From a virus, in IMG/VR virus record IMGVR_UViG_3300048838_000353, positions 1-37,784 of that record: a stretch of 37,784 bases of DNA, one strand, 5' to 3'. The position numbers and the translations under genes are program-made. The notes beneath the pieces are model-generated. The model was not told the origin of the DNA and did not search any database. It saw only the letters and a program-made list of their open reading frames with translations. Below, piece by piece: positions 14,471-23,022 of the stretch (position 1 is its first letter; every line of letters begins with the position of its first letter).

Positions 14471-15472
14471 ATGGCAGACGAAGTGACAGCGCAGGACACG
14501 GGCGGAGACGCCGGGCAGCAGGCCCCGGCTGATTCGCGTTACGACTTCTCCGATGTCGATGATGGCATTCAGGAGAACGTCCACGATGAGGTACTACCCG
14601 CCGATGAAAATTCCGGCGGTGAAACCGGCGCGAAGGACAGCGCCGAAGGCGACACCGGAAAGCCTTCCAAGCCCGATTCCGGATCGGGTTTTGATGCGGC
14701 ACTGGTGAAGCGAGCCCGCGAGGCGGGCATGTCAGACGACGAAGCACGGAGCTTCGGATCACCGGACGCGCTCAAGAGGGCTCTGGACTGGGGAGATCGC
14801 CGCCGCGGTCAGAGCAGCGAACAGGGGCAGTCGCAGGAGCGCGAACAGAAGCCCACCGCGCCGCAGCAGCAGCGCAAGCCGCGGATCAACCTCGAACAGT
14901 TCGAGTTGGATCCGGCGTTCGATCCGTCGCTTCACGCGATGGCGAAGAACCTCAAGGGGATGGCGGAGCAGATCAACTCCGCGTTCGATGAACTGGAGAG
15001 CCACACCCTGGGTGTGGTGAACCACTTCCAGGAGCAGCAGCGGGAAGCGTTCTATGACCGCTTCGATTCGATGATCGAGGAGCTGGGCGAGGATTACGCC
15101 CCCATCTTTGGGAAGGGGCGTCGGGCCGACGTGTTGAATGACGCGAAGGCGGTGGCGGCGCGGGCCGAACTCATCAACCAGATGCTGGTCGATGCCGAAT
15201 CACATGCTCGCATCAACCCCGACAAGCCGATCCCCTCGGAGAGAGAGCTGTTGCAGAGGGCGGTGCGTGCCCTTCACGGTGACAAACAACAAACCATCGC
15301 CAGGAGAGAGGTGGCTAAGAATCTTCGAGATCGTAAGACTGGTCAATTCGTATCCAGGCCAGCGCAGCGGCAGAGCGCGGAAAGCAAGGGCACTCCCGAG
15401 CAGCGGGCGAATGCCTACGTCAACCGCTTCTTTGCCGAGCGCGGGCACGACCAGGACGATGGCGAGATTTAG
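14471..15472 (+). CDS. Capsid scaffolding protein
   Basis: The gene lies directly upstream of the major capsid gene and encodes a 333-residue, very hydrophilic protein. The N-terminal 140 residues are acidic and disordered, and the rest is helical (FDELESHTLGVVNHFQEQQREAFYDRF) with a basic C-terminal region (RREVAKNLRDRKTGQFVSRP), as expected for a scaffold that binds coat protein with its basic end. No protease active site is visible, so this is probably not a scaffold-protease fusion. It would be expelled or degraded before packaging. Confidence 0.75.
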   Translation: MADEVTAQDTGGDAGQQAPADSRYDFSDVDDGIQENVHDEVLPADENSGGETGAKDSAEGDTGKPSKPDSGSGFDAALVKRAREAGMSDDEARSFGSPDALKRALDWGDRRRGQSSEQGQSQEREQKPTAPQQQRKPRINLEQFELDPAFDPSLHAMAKNLKGMAEQINSAFDELESHTLGVVNHFQEQQREAFYDRFDSMIEELGEDYAPIFGKGRRADVLNDAKAVAARAELINQMLVDAESHARINPDKPIPSERELLQRAVRALHGDKQQTIARREVAKNLRDRKTGQFVSRPAQRQSAESKGTPEQRANAYVNRFFAERGHDQDDGEI

Positions 15473-15510
15473 AGTCGCCTGTCTTCAGCGAGCAAAAGAG
15501 GTAATGAGCA

Positions 15511-16536
15511 ATGCTTACGCTTGCTGACAGCGAAATTCGCGATCTTGCGACCGGCACGCTGAAAGAGCTTGGCCGGTTGAAGTTCAATCAGATTGCGACC
15601 ACCTACCAGCGGTATGAGGTGATGGGTCGCATCATGCGCAAGGATAAGGTCGAGTTCGAGGACGGGACCGGCATCCAGCGCTCGTTCATGATCGATCAGT
15701 CGGGCGCGGCCCGGATGGTCGGCATGTTCGCGTCGTACACCCGCAACGTGGGTGACGTGCTGCGGACCACGGAAATCCCGTGGCGGCACACGAACACCTA
15801 CTATATGTGGGAACGGCGCGAGATGCTGATGAACAACGGCAAGTCCCGCATCGTGCCGTTGATGAGGCTGCGCCGGGCCGATGCGATGATCAGCCTCGCC
15901 AAGCTGATGGAGGACGAGTTCTGGAGCAAGCCGACCGACTCGACCGACAAGCTCCACGTCTTCGGCGTGCCCTACTGGGTGGTGAAGAATGCCACCCTGG
16001 GCTTCAACGGCGGTGCCCCGACCGGCTTCGCCGCTGGCGCTGGCGGTCTGCTTCATGCCCGCTGGCAGAATTACACCGGGCAGTACGTCTCGGTGTCGAA
16101 GCCCGACCTGATCAAGAAGATGCGCAAGGCGCATCGGCTCTGCGACTTCCAGAGCCCCACGGACATCCCGGATTACCGGAACGGTGCCGGTGACCAGTAC
16201 CGCATCTACATGAACGAGGTTACGCTCAGCCTCTACGAGGATCTGGCGGAGACGCAGAACCAGAACCTCGGGCGCGACCTCGCTCCGATGGATGACACCA
16301 CGTCGTTCCGTCGCAACCCGGTCCGGTACGTTCCGAAGCTGGACGAGGACACCGCGAATCCCGTCTACATGCTCAACTTCGCGGACTTCCACCCGGTTTT
16401 CCTCAAGGGGGACTATCTCCGCGAGGCCGAGCCGCGTAACGGCATCGACGCCCCGAACAACTGGTTCGTGGACATCGACATGACCTGGAACGTGCTCTGC
16501 ACGAACCGCCGGACCCAGGCTGTCTTCTACCAGTAA
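15511..16536 (+). CDS. Major capsid protein
   Basis: A 341-residue protein with no long low-complexity region, immediately after the scaffold gene. The N-terminal helix (EIRDLATGTLKELGRLKFNQI) and the central RIVPLMRLRRADAMISLAKLMEDEFW block resemble coat proteins of uncultured podoviruses; the C-terminal strands (NPVYMLNFADFHPVFLKGDYLREAEP) fit the axial domain of an HK97-type fold. That fold is assumed from context. No pro-peptide is obvious. ATG 15511 follows AAAGAGGTAATGAGCA, in which an out-of-frame ATG at 15503 sits between the ribosome site and the start. Confidence 0.85.
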   Translation: MLTLADSEIRDLATGTLKELGRLKFNQIATTYQRYEVMGRIMRKDKVEFEDGTGIQRSFMIDQSGAARMVGMFASYTRNVGDVLRTTEIPWRHTNTYYMWERREMLMNNGKSRIVPLMRLRRADAMISLAKLMEDEFWSKPTDSTDKLHVFGVPYWVVKNATLGFNGGAPTGFAAGAGGLLHARWQNYTGQYVSVSKPDLIKKMRKAHRLCDFQSPTDIPDYRNGAGDQYRIYMNEVTLSLYEDLAETQNQNLGRDLAPMDDTTSFRRNPVRYVPKLDEDTANPVYMLNFADFHPVFLKGDYLREAEPRNGIDAPNNWFVDIDMTWNVLCTNRRTQAVFYQ

Positions 16537-16613
16537 GCGATTGCTGGCTGAGGGCTGTCTGAGGGCTCTTAAGAGTCAGGTGGTTTGAACAGGGACATTT
16601 TTGGAGACGAATC

Positions 16614-17408
16614 ATGTTGGAACAGTACCCGTACATCAGCCAGGCGCGAGCGCTTCTGCGCAAGGTCTGGTACAGCGGCAGCGATGCGGTGACCAAGGGT
16701 TACGGTCTGTGCTACAACCGTGACTATGGCACCGCGACGGATGCCGATGGGCTGCGCGACCGCCATGTTGCGCTGCCCGACAACACCAACAACAACAGCT
16801 TCGCGGGAGTGGCCGCACACTCCTACGCTGCTGTGTCTGGTGGGCAGTGGATCGAGATTTGCGAACCGGGCTCGGTTTGTGAAATCTACGTCGATGCGTC
16901 GGTGACCATCGGTGACAACCTCTTCACCACTTGCCAGATCGGCGGCGGCGGAAGCGGCACGTTCGAGGTCACCTATCTCGGCTTCATGGGCAAAGGCACT
17001 GCCCGGATCATGCAGACGCGCACCGGCGCGGGTCTGGTCCTGGCCGAGCTGATGACCGGCCCCGAGAGCGGGCTGATCGAGACGCTCGCCCTCACGACCG
17101 CCTCGACCGGCGCGACGCCCGCCATGAAGGGCGGAGTCACCGTTTACACGACCGGCGGTGCGAACCTTGCCGGTGACGTGACCGACACGCTCGCGAATGG
17201 GACGTACCTGGGCATGAAGAAGCGATTCTTCTGCGTCACCGCCCCAGGTGCCAATGACATCGTCATCACTGTGACCGCGGGCGAGCAGCTCGACGGGGCC
17301 ACGGATCTGGCGACGATGGAGTTGGATGGCACTGGCGACGACTCACTCTTGGAGTGGGGCGGCACCAAGTGGCGTCTCATGCACAACGCTGGCACGGGTC
17401 TTGCGTAG
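16614..17408 (+). CDS. Capsid decoration-like protein, 264 aa
   Basis: This follows the coat gene. The N-terminal 130 residues resemble capsid-cement (DUF2190-like) proteins: KGYGLCY, a FAGVAAHSY turn, then an EICEPGSVCEIYVDASVTIGDN stretch, where a metabolite-free beta barrel is expected. The C-terminal about 90 residues form a second beta domain with DIVITVTAGEQLDG and a WRLMHNAGTGLA ending that also appears in the 118-residue protein at 23518. GGAG is 9 bases before ATG 16614. Probably coats the capsid surface; the exact family is uncertain. Confidence 0.65.
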   Translation: MLEQYPYISQARALLRKVWYSGSDAVTKGYGLCYNRDYGTATDADGLRDRHVALPDNTNNNSFAGVAAHSYAAVSGGQWIEICEPGSVCEIYVDASVTIGDNLFTTCQIGGGGSGTFEVTYLGFMGKGTARIMQTRTGAGLVLAELMTGPESGLIETLALTTASTGATPAMKGGVTVYTTGGANLAGDVTDTLANGTYLGMKKRFFCVTAPGANDIVITVTAGEQLDGATDLATMELDGTGDDSLLEWGGTKWRLMHNAGTGLA

Positions 17409-17424
17409 TCCGTTGTCGAATCAT

Positions 17425-17455
17425 GGGCAGGGTGGGGCGCGCAAGCGCCCTGCCC
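17425..17455 (+). terminator. GC hairpin after decoration gene
   Basis: GGGCAGGG (17425-17432) pairs with CCCTGCCC (17448-17455), with an inner CGC/GCG closing a GCAA tetraloop-like turn. No T tract follows, so it may be a weak terminator, a processing site or an RNA-stabilising element between the abundant head genes and the next unit. Confidence 0.5.
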
Positions 17456-17489
17456 CGCTCGTGGTGTTTCCTCCGAAGGGAAAAACGAA

Positions 17490-17927
17490 ATGGCAGAAGA
17501 CATCAGAGACATTCATCTTCAGTGGATGCGGCAGATGCTCGGTTGCGTCGAGCTGCCGAAAGAGGTGCTGGATCTGTACTGCGAGGTGAAGCTCGCGAAC
17601 GACCGGGTGTCCGGCGGCGAGCTGAATCCCCAGGTGCTTGCCCTGATCGCGGTCTGGGGCGCTCGGAAGGCGGGCATGGACCTGATGGACCCCCCCGAAG
17701 TTGACGACGGGGAGGACGACGACGAGCGGGGCGATACGGAGATCAACTGGTCGCTCGTTCCCGAAGGTGCCCCGGTCATTGCCGACTGGCAGGGCGGGCG
17801 CAAGCGGGGAACCTTCCAGGGGGTCGCACCGCGGAACAAGCTCCGGGTGAAGCTGGAAACGGGCGCGATGAAGCTCATTCGAGCCAGGCGCGTCGAGGTG
17901 GTGACCGAACCGGTCACGGGTGGGTAA
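17490..17927 (+). CDS. Hypothetical head/tail protein with SH3-like end, 145 aa
   Basis: AAGGGA lies upstream of ATG 17490. The N-terminal 60 residues are helical, an acidic linker follows (DDGEDDDERGD), and the C-terminal 50 residues (VIADWQGGRKRGTFQGVAP, then a strand-rich end) look like an SH3/Tudor-type barrel. A similar GDMVSW...RRGKVLAIDADG element lies in the giant protein. Its position before the adaptor gene suggests a head-completion or connector role, which remains unproven. Confidence 0.6.
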   Translation: MAEDIRDIHLQWMRQMLGCVELPKEVLDLYCEVKLANDRVSGGELNPQVLALIAVWGARKAGMDLMDPPEVDDGEDDDERGDTEINWSLVPEGAPVIADWQGGRKRGTFQGVAPRNKLRVKLETGAMKLIRARRVEVVTEPVTGG

Positions 17928-17928
17928 C

Positions 17929-18705
17929 GTGGAATCTGGGCTCGCCATCACGTTCGATGACCTGAAGAAGGCGGTCGGGTACTACCTGGGTATCACCGCC
18001 GATTCTTCGCTGTGGTCCACGCTGGAAGCGTCCGAGGTCGCCATGGACATCGACGCCGGGCTCCGCATGGTCTACAAGCCGCCCCTGCTGCCTGGGCAGA
18101 CCGCCCCGTATGCGTGGAAGTTCATGAAGCCCGTGACGGTGCTCACGACGGTGGCCGACCAGGGCGACTATGACGCGCCGGAAGACTTCGGCGGCTTCCA
18201 CGGTCCGGGCACCTTCGCCCCGTTCGATGGGAGCAGGCAGATCAACGTGATTGACGAGGTGCAGATCCGGGCATGGCGGCAGGCTTACACCGCCAGCGCC
18301 AGACCGCAGGCAATGGCGTTCCGGGCCAAGAAGGGCACCGATGCCGCCAGCGGCACGCGCTACACGCTCCTCCTGCATCCCACGCCGGACGGTGAGTACG
18401 TCATCACCTACCGGTACATCGCGATTCCCCCGCGGCTGTCGGACAACCGGCCTTACCCGCTCGGCGGGGCGCTCCATGGCGAGATGTTCCTGGCCGCGGC
18501 CCGCGCCGCTGCTGAGAAGCGCATCCGGGGCGGCAACGGCCCTGAATACGAAGCGTTCTTGCGCGAGCTGGCATCGTCAGTTGCGCTGGAGCAGTCCCAG
18601 GCTCCGGATTCGCTGGGATACTGCGGCGACCGCTCGGACGAGGCGTCCACCCGTCCATACGATGACCGCACAATCGCATTCACCTACAACGGTGTGGAGT
18701 ACTGA
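17929..18705 (+). CDS. Head-tail adaptor-like protein, about 258 aa
   Basis: The sequence has features of podovirus adaptor/neck proteins: an N-terminal helical FDDLKKAVGYYLG region, a FMKPVTVLTT beta stretch, PEDFGGFHG, and a central RPQAMAFRAKK ... YTLLLHPTPDGEYVITYRYIAIPPRLSD block typical of proteins that sit under the portal. It would join portal to nozzle. Starts are GTG at 17929 or GTG 17920, the latter overlapping the previous stop; both have weak ribosome sites. Identification is by pattern and place. Confidence 0.65.
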   Translation: MESGLAITFDDLKKAVGYYLGITADSSLWSTLEASEVAMDIDAGLRMVYKPPLLPGQTAPYAWKFMKPVTVLTTVADQGDYDAPEDFGGFHGPGTFAPFDGSRQINVIDEVQIRAWRQAYTASARPQAMAFRAKKGTDAASGTRYTLLLHPTPDGEYVITYRYIAIPPRLSDNRPYPLGGALHGEMFLAAARAAAEKRIRGGNGPEYEAFLRELASSVALEQSQAPDSLGYCGDRSDEASTRPYDDRTIAFTYNGVEY

Positions 18706-18706
18706 T

Positions 18707-18982
18707 ATGGCAACTGCTGCCCCGATGAAAAACATGATCGTCACCTGTGCCACGGGAAGCGACGTGGACAGCGATCCGCTCGAATCGGATGTCAGCGCCT
18801 TTATTCTCCAGGCGATTGGCGGGAACGTGTCCTGGGAAGACCCGGACGGGATTCAGTTCACGCTGATCGCGGGCGTGCCTTTGTTCGTGGAGGCAATCAG
18901 CTTCCGCGGGCACGTCCTGACGTTCAACGGCGCGACCGGTACGACGGTCGAGATCATGCAGATTCTCGGCATCCCGATGTGA
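18707..18982 (+). CDS. Hypothetical protein, 91 aa
   Basis: ATG 18707 lies one base after the previous stop. The product is a small beta-rich protein (MIVTCATGSDV, GNVSWEDPDGIQFTLIAG, FRGHVLTFNGATGTTVEIM) with no cysteine pairs or membrane segment. The regular strand-turn pattern suggests a single small beta sandwich in the virion, possibly a fibre-associated cap. Family not recognised. Confidence 0.6.
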   Translation: MATAAPMKNMIVTCATGSDVDSDPLESDVSAFILQAIGGNVSWEDPDGIQFTLIAGVPLFVEAISFRGHVLTFNGATGTTVEIMQILGIPM

Positions 18983-18989
18983 GGCTGAC

Positions 18990-21900
18990 ATGCTGGTGCG
19001 TTCCATCAACCCATCTCGCCCCCATGGGCTCCGCGCATTCGGTGGCGGCACAGTGGCCGATGCGCCCGTGGACGTGCTGATTACCGATGTCGTGGCGCTC
19101 GGATCAAACGTGGTGCGCTTCTACCTCGACAACGTGTTCGGGGTGGACTGCGACGACTTTGAAATGGGCGGACTGCTCGTCCAGGGCGGTCCAATCTTCT
19201 ACATCGGCGGCGGCAGGATCGGTGACAACTACATCGACCTTCAATACACGAGCGCGGAAGCGGGAGACTCGTGGGAGGTCGATTATGTGATGAATATTGG
19301 CAGACAGCGCTGGGTCTACAAGCCCCAGACCGGCACGGTTGGCGGCACTGCCGGAACGATCACCGTCAGCGCGCTCACTTCGACAACCGCCGAGTTCCCG
19401 GACGATACTGCCAGCCTTCTGGGTGGTGACACCTACCTTATCCCCGCATCCATGCCTCATTCGACGCGCATGTTTGCTGTGGGCAATTCGACGGGTCGGT
19501 TGTACCGGATGGCCGAGGGCGACACCGGCTGGACCCGCACCGGTTACGCGACACAGCTCAACCTGGGCGGGTTTGTCTACGCGCTGAGCACCGGGGCGAT
19601 TCTCGCGAAGCTGGCGTCCGGACCGCTGGTGCGGTCTACTGATCTTGGGGAGACGTTTTCGGAGGTGATTGGTCCCAGCTCCGCGGTCAACTTCAGCGCC
19701 ACGGGTTACCCGCTCGACTGGTCATTTGCTGAGGGTGCGAGTGGACATTGCCTGCTGGTCGAATATGGTTCGATCAGCGGGGACAACAAGGTGGGTCCGC
19801 GCATCTTCTACAGCGCGGACCATGGGGTGACGTGGAGCGTCAAGTATGACACCACTCTCGACTTCCCGGCTGGCGAGCAGTGGAACCACGTTCACGCTGT
19901 CCACTATCAAGCATCCGCCGGAAAGTTCGTTGTCGGCGTCGGCGATACTGCCAGGGCAAGGGTGTTCACGCTCGACAACAACGGAGACAACCTGACCAAC
20001 ATTCTCGACCAGCCCAACGCGGCTCAGCCCGTCTGGTTTGTGGACGGGGTTGGGAACGAAGTGCTTTTTGGAGACGATACCCACGCCCAAGTGGCGGTGC
20101 TCAATGTTTCCACGGGTGCAGTGCGACAGGTGTTCAACGGCTGGCGGTGTCTCAGCACCTTCAACTGGTGCTGGCACATCACCAAGTACGCCGGGCTTTA
20201 TTACGCCTTCCAGTATCAATCTGACGTGTTTTCGTACCATCGGCGCGAGGCTGTAGTGTTGGTTGCGCCGAGCCCGGATGGTCCGTGGAGTATCGCCCAT
20301 GTTTTCGATGCGACAGTTCTGGGCGTAACCTCTTTCGCTGGATTCATGAACGGAGTTCTGCACTTCAAGGTGAAGACCGCCACCGCGCTGGGAGTTCATT
20401 GGGTGGTCAATCCGGTGGAGTTGACGATCAAGGGCGCTTCCGCGGCGAATGGCACCAGAACCAACACGGAGGTTGCCACCGCCGCATCTTCTACCACTGG
20501 ATGGTTCCAGTACCAGGGCGCTCTTGATGTTGTCGTGGGTGGTGGTATTTCTGGTGGAGATGTGGTTCGGTACACCGGAAATGGGCTTGGGGGCACCCCC
20601 CAGCTCGGTCGCGCGGGTGTCGGGGTGGCCCCGGTCACCGCAGGCAAGGTCTATCAGGCGCAATGCTGGATCAAGGTAACATCGTCTCGTGATTTACAGA
20701 TAGGTGTCGGGTACGCGGTTGGCTCAATTAACACAAGCACGAAGCATGCGCAGTATTTTCCTTCCGGGGTGTGGACTCTGGCGAAGTCGATGGCGTTTCT
20801 TGTTCCAGCCGGTGTGACTTGGGCCTCGATTCAGTTCCAGCTTGCGGCGTCTGACAACATTGCGGGCGACCCGCCCACCATGCTGTTTGATCGCGTGATG
20901 GTTGTGGAGGCTCCGGCCCCGAACGAATGGGTTGCCAATGGATCTCCGCTGGCTGAAACCGCCCACGCTGGGACGCTTGAGGAAAGGCCGAAGTGGACCG
21001 ACATCTTCTGGTTTGAGCCAGCCGAATCCCATCATCGACTCGTGGGGCACCTGTCGTTCTGCGACGTGCCACACTGCATCCGATCATGGAAGGTCGGAAG
21101 CGCCATCATCGAGTTGTGGATGCACGCGGGCGCGAAGTCCACCTTGAATGGCGCGCCTACCAACGTCGCAAACAGCGTTGTTACAGCGAACGGTGCCATA
21201 TTCAGCTCCGGTATGGTTGGGGAGATGCTGCACGCCGGGAAACTGGATGATACCGCCGGTAGTTCTGCAAAGATTACGGCGGTGAATCCCCCTTACGAGT
21301 GTACCGTCAACGCGAACATTTCGGCTCGTCTCAACGGCGAGAACGTCACGGTAGAATACCCGCGGTTTGAGCTGCGAATCGATGATGCGGACGGACACAG
21401 TGAATCTATCTACTCTCCTCGCCTCAACTGGCTTCGCGGTTGCGGAATCGGCTTCGCGGTGCAGGTCGGCGGAGCGTCCGACTCGAAGATCCGGGCATAC
21501 GCGATGTTCGGTGGGACGCTCCATGCGTTCGACGTGAGCACGAACTCTTACACCGCCTTTTCGGATGTGGAGATCACAACCCACTTCGGTGCGTCCTCTC
21601 TGACTGCGGAGCGGGCGTTCTCCGGGGCGTGCGGGAAGTTCGTCCACCTGGGAGACTTCGGATACGTCCCCGAGGATCAGTTGCCCGACGTGATCCCCAC
21701 GGGAGACTTTGACGACTCGCATCCCACTCACGTCCCGAACGATGTGAAGGTGAGCGCGATTGCTCAGATTGCTGGCGGACAAAGCAACACCCAGGTTGGC
21801 TGGGAGTTCTCCACGCACACGGGCGGATTCGTGTCCCTGTTGTCGTCGGACCCCGACGCAGAGCTAACGGCGGAGGATGTGGCTGGTTTGCAGATCCAGG

Positions 21901-22103
21901 TGGACGGTATCTGGTACAGCCCCATCGCGTGGGATGGTGGTCTGAACTACCTGGGCTGTACCTATCCGGTGGGCATGGATTCGTCGCTCGTTTACAAGTT
22001 CAGAACACGGGAAGTGAACATCGAATTTTTCGAGAACGTCGAGGGCGACCTCCCGGCTGGCCTCGAATACGGACGAGAAGGGAACATCACCCCCTATGTG
22101 TAA
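18990..22103 (+). CDS. Large fibre/receptor-binding protein with sialidase-type Asp boxes
   Basis: A 1037-residue protein. Residues about 160-480 look like a beta-propeller: two Asp boxes (SxDxGxT[FW]) are clear at S216-F223 (STDLGETF) and S275-W282 (SADHGVTW), with a degenerate PSPDGPWS near 430. The boxes mark BNR/sialidase-like propellers. Residues about 500-640 resemble a CBM_4_9-type jelly roll (AGKVYQAQCWIKV, and a FDRVMVVEAP end), and about 690-780 a laminin-G/concanavalin-like sandwich. This suits a tail fibre that binds, and perhaps cleaves, host surface glycans. I cannot identify catalytic residues. ATG 18990 follows the previous gene closely. Confidence 0.7.
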   Translation: MLVRSINPSRPHGLRAFGGGTVADAPVDVLITDVVALGSNVVRFYLDNVFGVDCDDFEMGGLLVQGGPIFYIGGGRIGDNYIDLQYTSAEAGDSWEVDYVMNIGRQRWVYKPQTGTVGGTAGTITVSALTSTTAEFPDDTASLLGGDTYLIPASMPHSTRMFAVGNSTGRLYRMAEGDTGWTRTGYATQLNLGGFVYALSTGAILAKLASGPLVRSTDLGETFSEVIGPSSAVNFSATGYPLDWSFAEGASGHCLLVEYGSISGDNKVGPRIFYSADHGVTWSVKYDTTLDFPAGEQWNHVHAVHYQASAGKFVVGVGDTARARVFTLDNNGDNLTNILDQPNAAQPVWFVDGVGNEVLFGDDTHAQVAVLNVSTGAVRQVFNGWRCLSTFNWCWHITKYAGLYYAFQYQSDVFSYHRREAVVLVAPSPDGPWSIAHVFDATVLGVTSFAGFMNGVLHFKVKTATALGVHWVVNPVELTIKGASAANGTRTNTEVATAASSTTGWFQYQGALDVVVGGGISGGDVVRYTGNGLGGTPQLGRAGVGVAPVTAGKVYQAQCWIKVTSSRDLQIGVGYAVGSINTSTKHAQYFPSGVWTLAKSMAFLVPAGVTWASIQFQLAASDNIAGDPPTMLFDRVMVVEAPAPNEWVANGSPLAETAHAGTLEERPKWTDIFWFEPAESHHRLVGHLSFCDVPHCIRSWKVGSAIIELWMHAGAKSTLNGAPTNVANSVVTANGAIFSSGMVGEMLHAGKLDDTAGSSAKITAVNPPYECTVNANISARLNGENVTVEYPRFELRIDDADGHSESIYSPRLNWLRGCGIGFAVQVGGASDSKIRAYAMFGGTLHAFDVSTNSYTAFSDVEITTHFGASSLTAERAFSGACGKFVHLGDFGYVPEDQLPDVIPTGDFDDSHPTHVPNDVKVSAIAQIAGGQSNTQVGWEFSTHTGGFVSLLSSDPDAELTAEDVAGLQIQVDGIWYSPIAWDGGLNYLGCTYPVGMDSSLVYKFRTREVNIEFFENVEGDLPAGLEYGREGNITPYV

Positions 22104-23022
22104 CATGATCGCATTCCTCCTGGCGGCACAGACATGCTTCGCGGCGTTGAACGCGGGAGACTTCCCGACGTTCCGCGCCTGCGTCGAGAAGGCGATTGAG
22201 CAGAACGAGTCTGAGATTTTCGTTCCAAGAATGAAAACCTCTGCGTTCGTCCTGCGCGAACCACTTCCCGCGTGGCCGAACGGAAGGTTGATTATCCGCG
22301 GCGAGGGCGAAACGTCGATCATCTGGCTTGAAGACCAGGGGAGTATCTGCATCCCTGGATGCGTTCTCAAACTTCGCGACCTTCGGATTTATGGCAACCC
22401 AGCCAAGCCGCCAAAGGTTGGAGTGTGCTTTTGCCGCCCAGAAGAGGGGCCGCGCAAGGGGCAGTCCACCAATATGTGCCAGATCCGCGATTGCATCATC
22501 AATGGTAGCTATTCGTGCGCCGCTGTCCTGGTGCTGTGCGCCGAGCACTCCTGCATCATGTCGAGCGGAATCAACAACGATTGCGGCGACGGGCTGGTGT
22601 ACGACTCCAATGACAGGTACGGGTTCGGTCGGGTGACTGACACCGGCATGTTCACCAACACGATGCACAGCCTGATCGACTGCGGCATTGCGGTGTGGAA
22701 CAAAAGCGGCAAGGACGTGTTCCCCCTGAAAATTTGCGGCTTTACCGACAGCCTCGTGGCCCAATCGTGCTACATCACAGCTCAGAAATGCAGGGCATAC
22801 GTCGCGGTGGAGTCATACCCGACAAGCTACAACCGGGGGAACGTCCCGCGGTGGAACACGCTGGAGACGTGCGGATGGGAGACACGGGCTGGCGTCGAAC
22901 CGGTCTACGGTATTCTGTATCGTCGGCTTGGCGGACAGATGGCGTATCCCGAGACGCTCAAAAAAGTGCCAGCCATCCGCTGGCAAACCGGCCCCGCGTC
23001 GGGCCAGGAGACGGTTCCTTGA
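22096..23022 (+). CDS. Exported Cys-rich beta-helix protein, 308 aa
   Basis: The N-terminus MCNMIAFLLAAQTCFA is a likely signal peptide. The body has pectate-lyase-like right-handed beta-helix rungs (GRLIIRGEGETSIIWLEDQG, VLKLRDLRIYGN, CQIRDCIINGS). About 18 cysteines are spread through the rungs, unusual for a phage spike. Starts are ATG 22096, overlapping the fibre stop, or ATG 22105; neither has a strong ribosome site. Such helices bind or cleave polysaccharide in tailspikes; a signal peptide is odd for a virion part and suggests a secreted or periplasmic protein, or a misleading hydrophobic N-terminus. Function is open. Confidence 0.65.
   Translation: MCNMIAFLLAAQTCFAALNAGDFPTFRACVEKAIEQNESEIFVPRMKTSAFVLREPLPAWPNGRLIIRGEGETSIIWLEDQGSICIPGCVLKLRDLRIYGNPAKPPKVGVCFCRPEEGPRKGQSTNMCQIRDCIINGSYSCAAVLVLCAEHSCIMSSGINNDCGDGLVYDSNDRYGFGRVTDTGMFTNTMHSLIDCGIAVWNKSGKDVFPLKICGFTDSLVAQSCYITAQKCRAYVAVESYPTSYNRGNVPRWNTLETCGWETRAGVEPVYGILYRRLGGQMAYPETLKKVPAIRWQTGPASGQETVP

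Noticed and set aside
16566-16575. CTCTTAAGAG palindrome and paired CTGAGGGCT strings between capsid and decoration genes
   Set aside because: Too short for confident assignment; no spacing to promoter boxes and no T tract. Ten-base palindromes are expected by chance in a window of this size.
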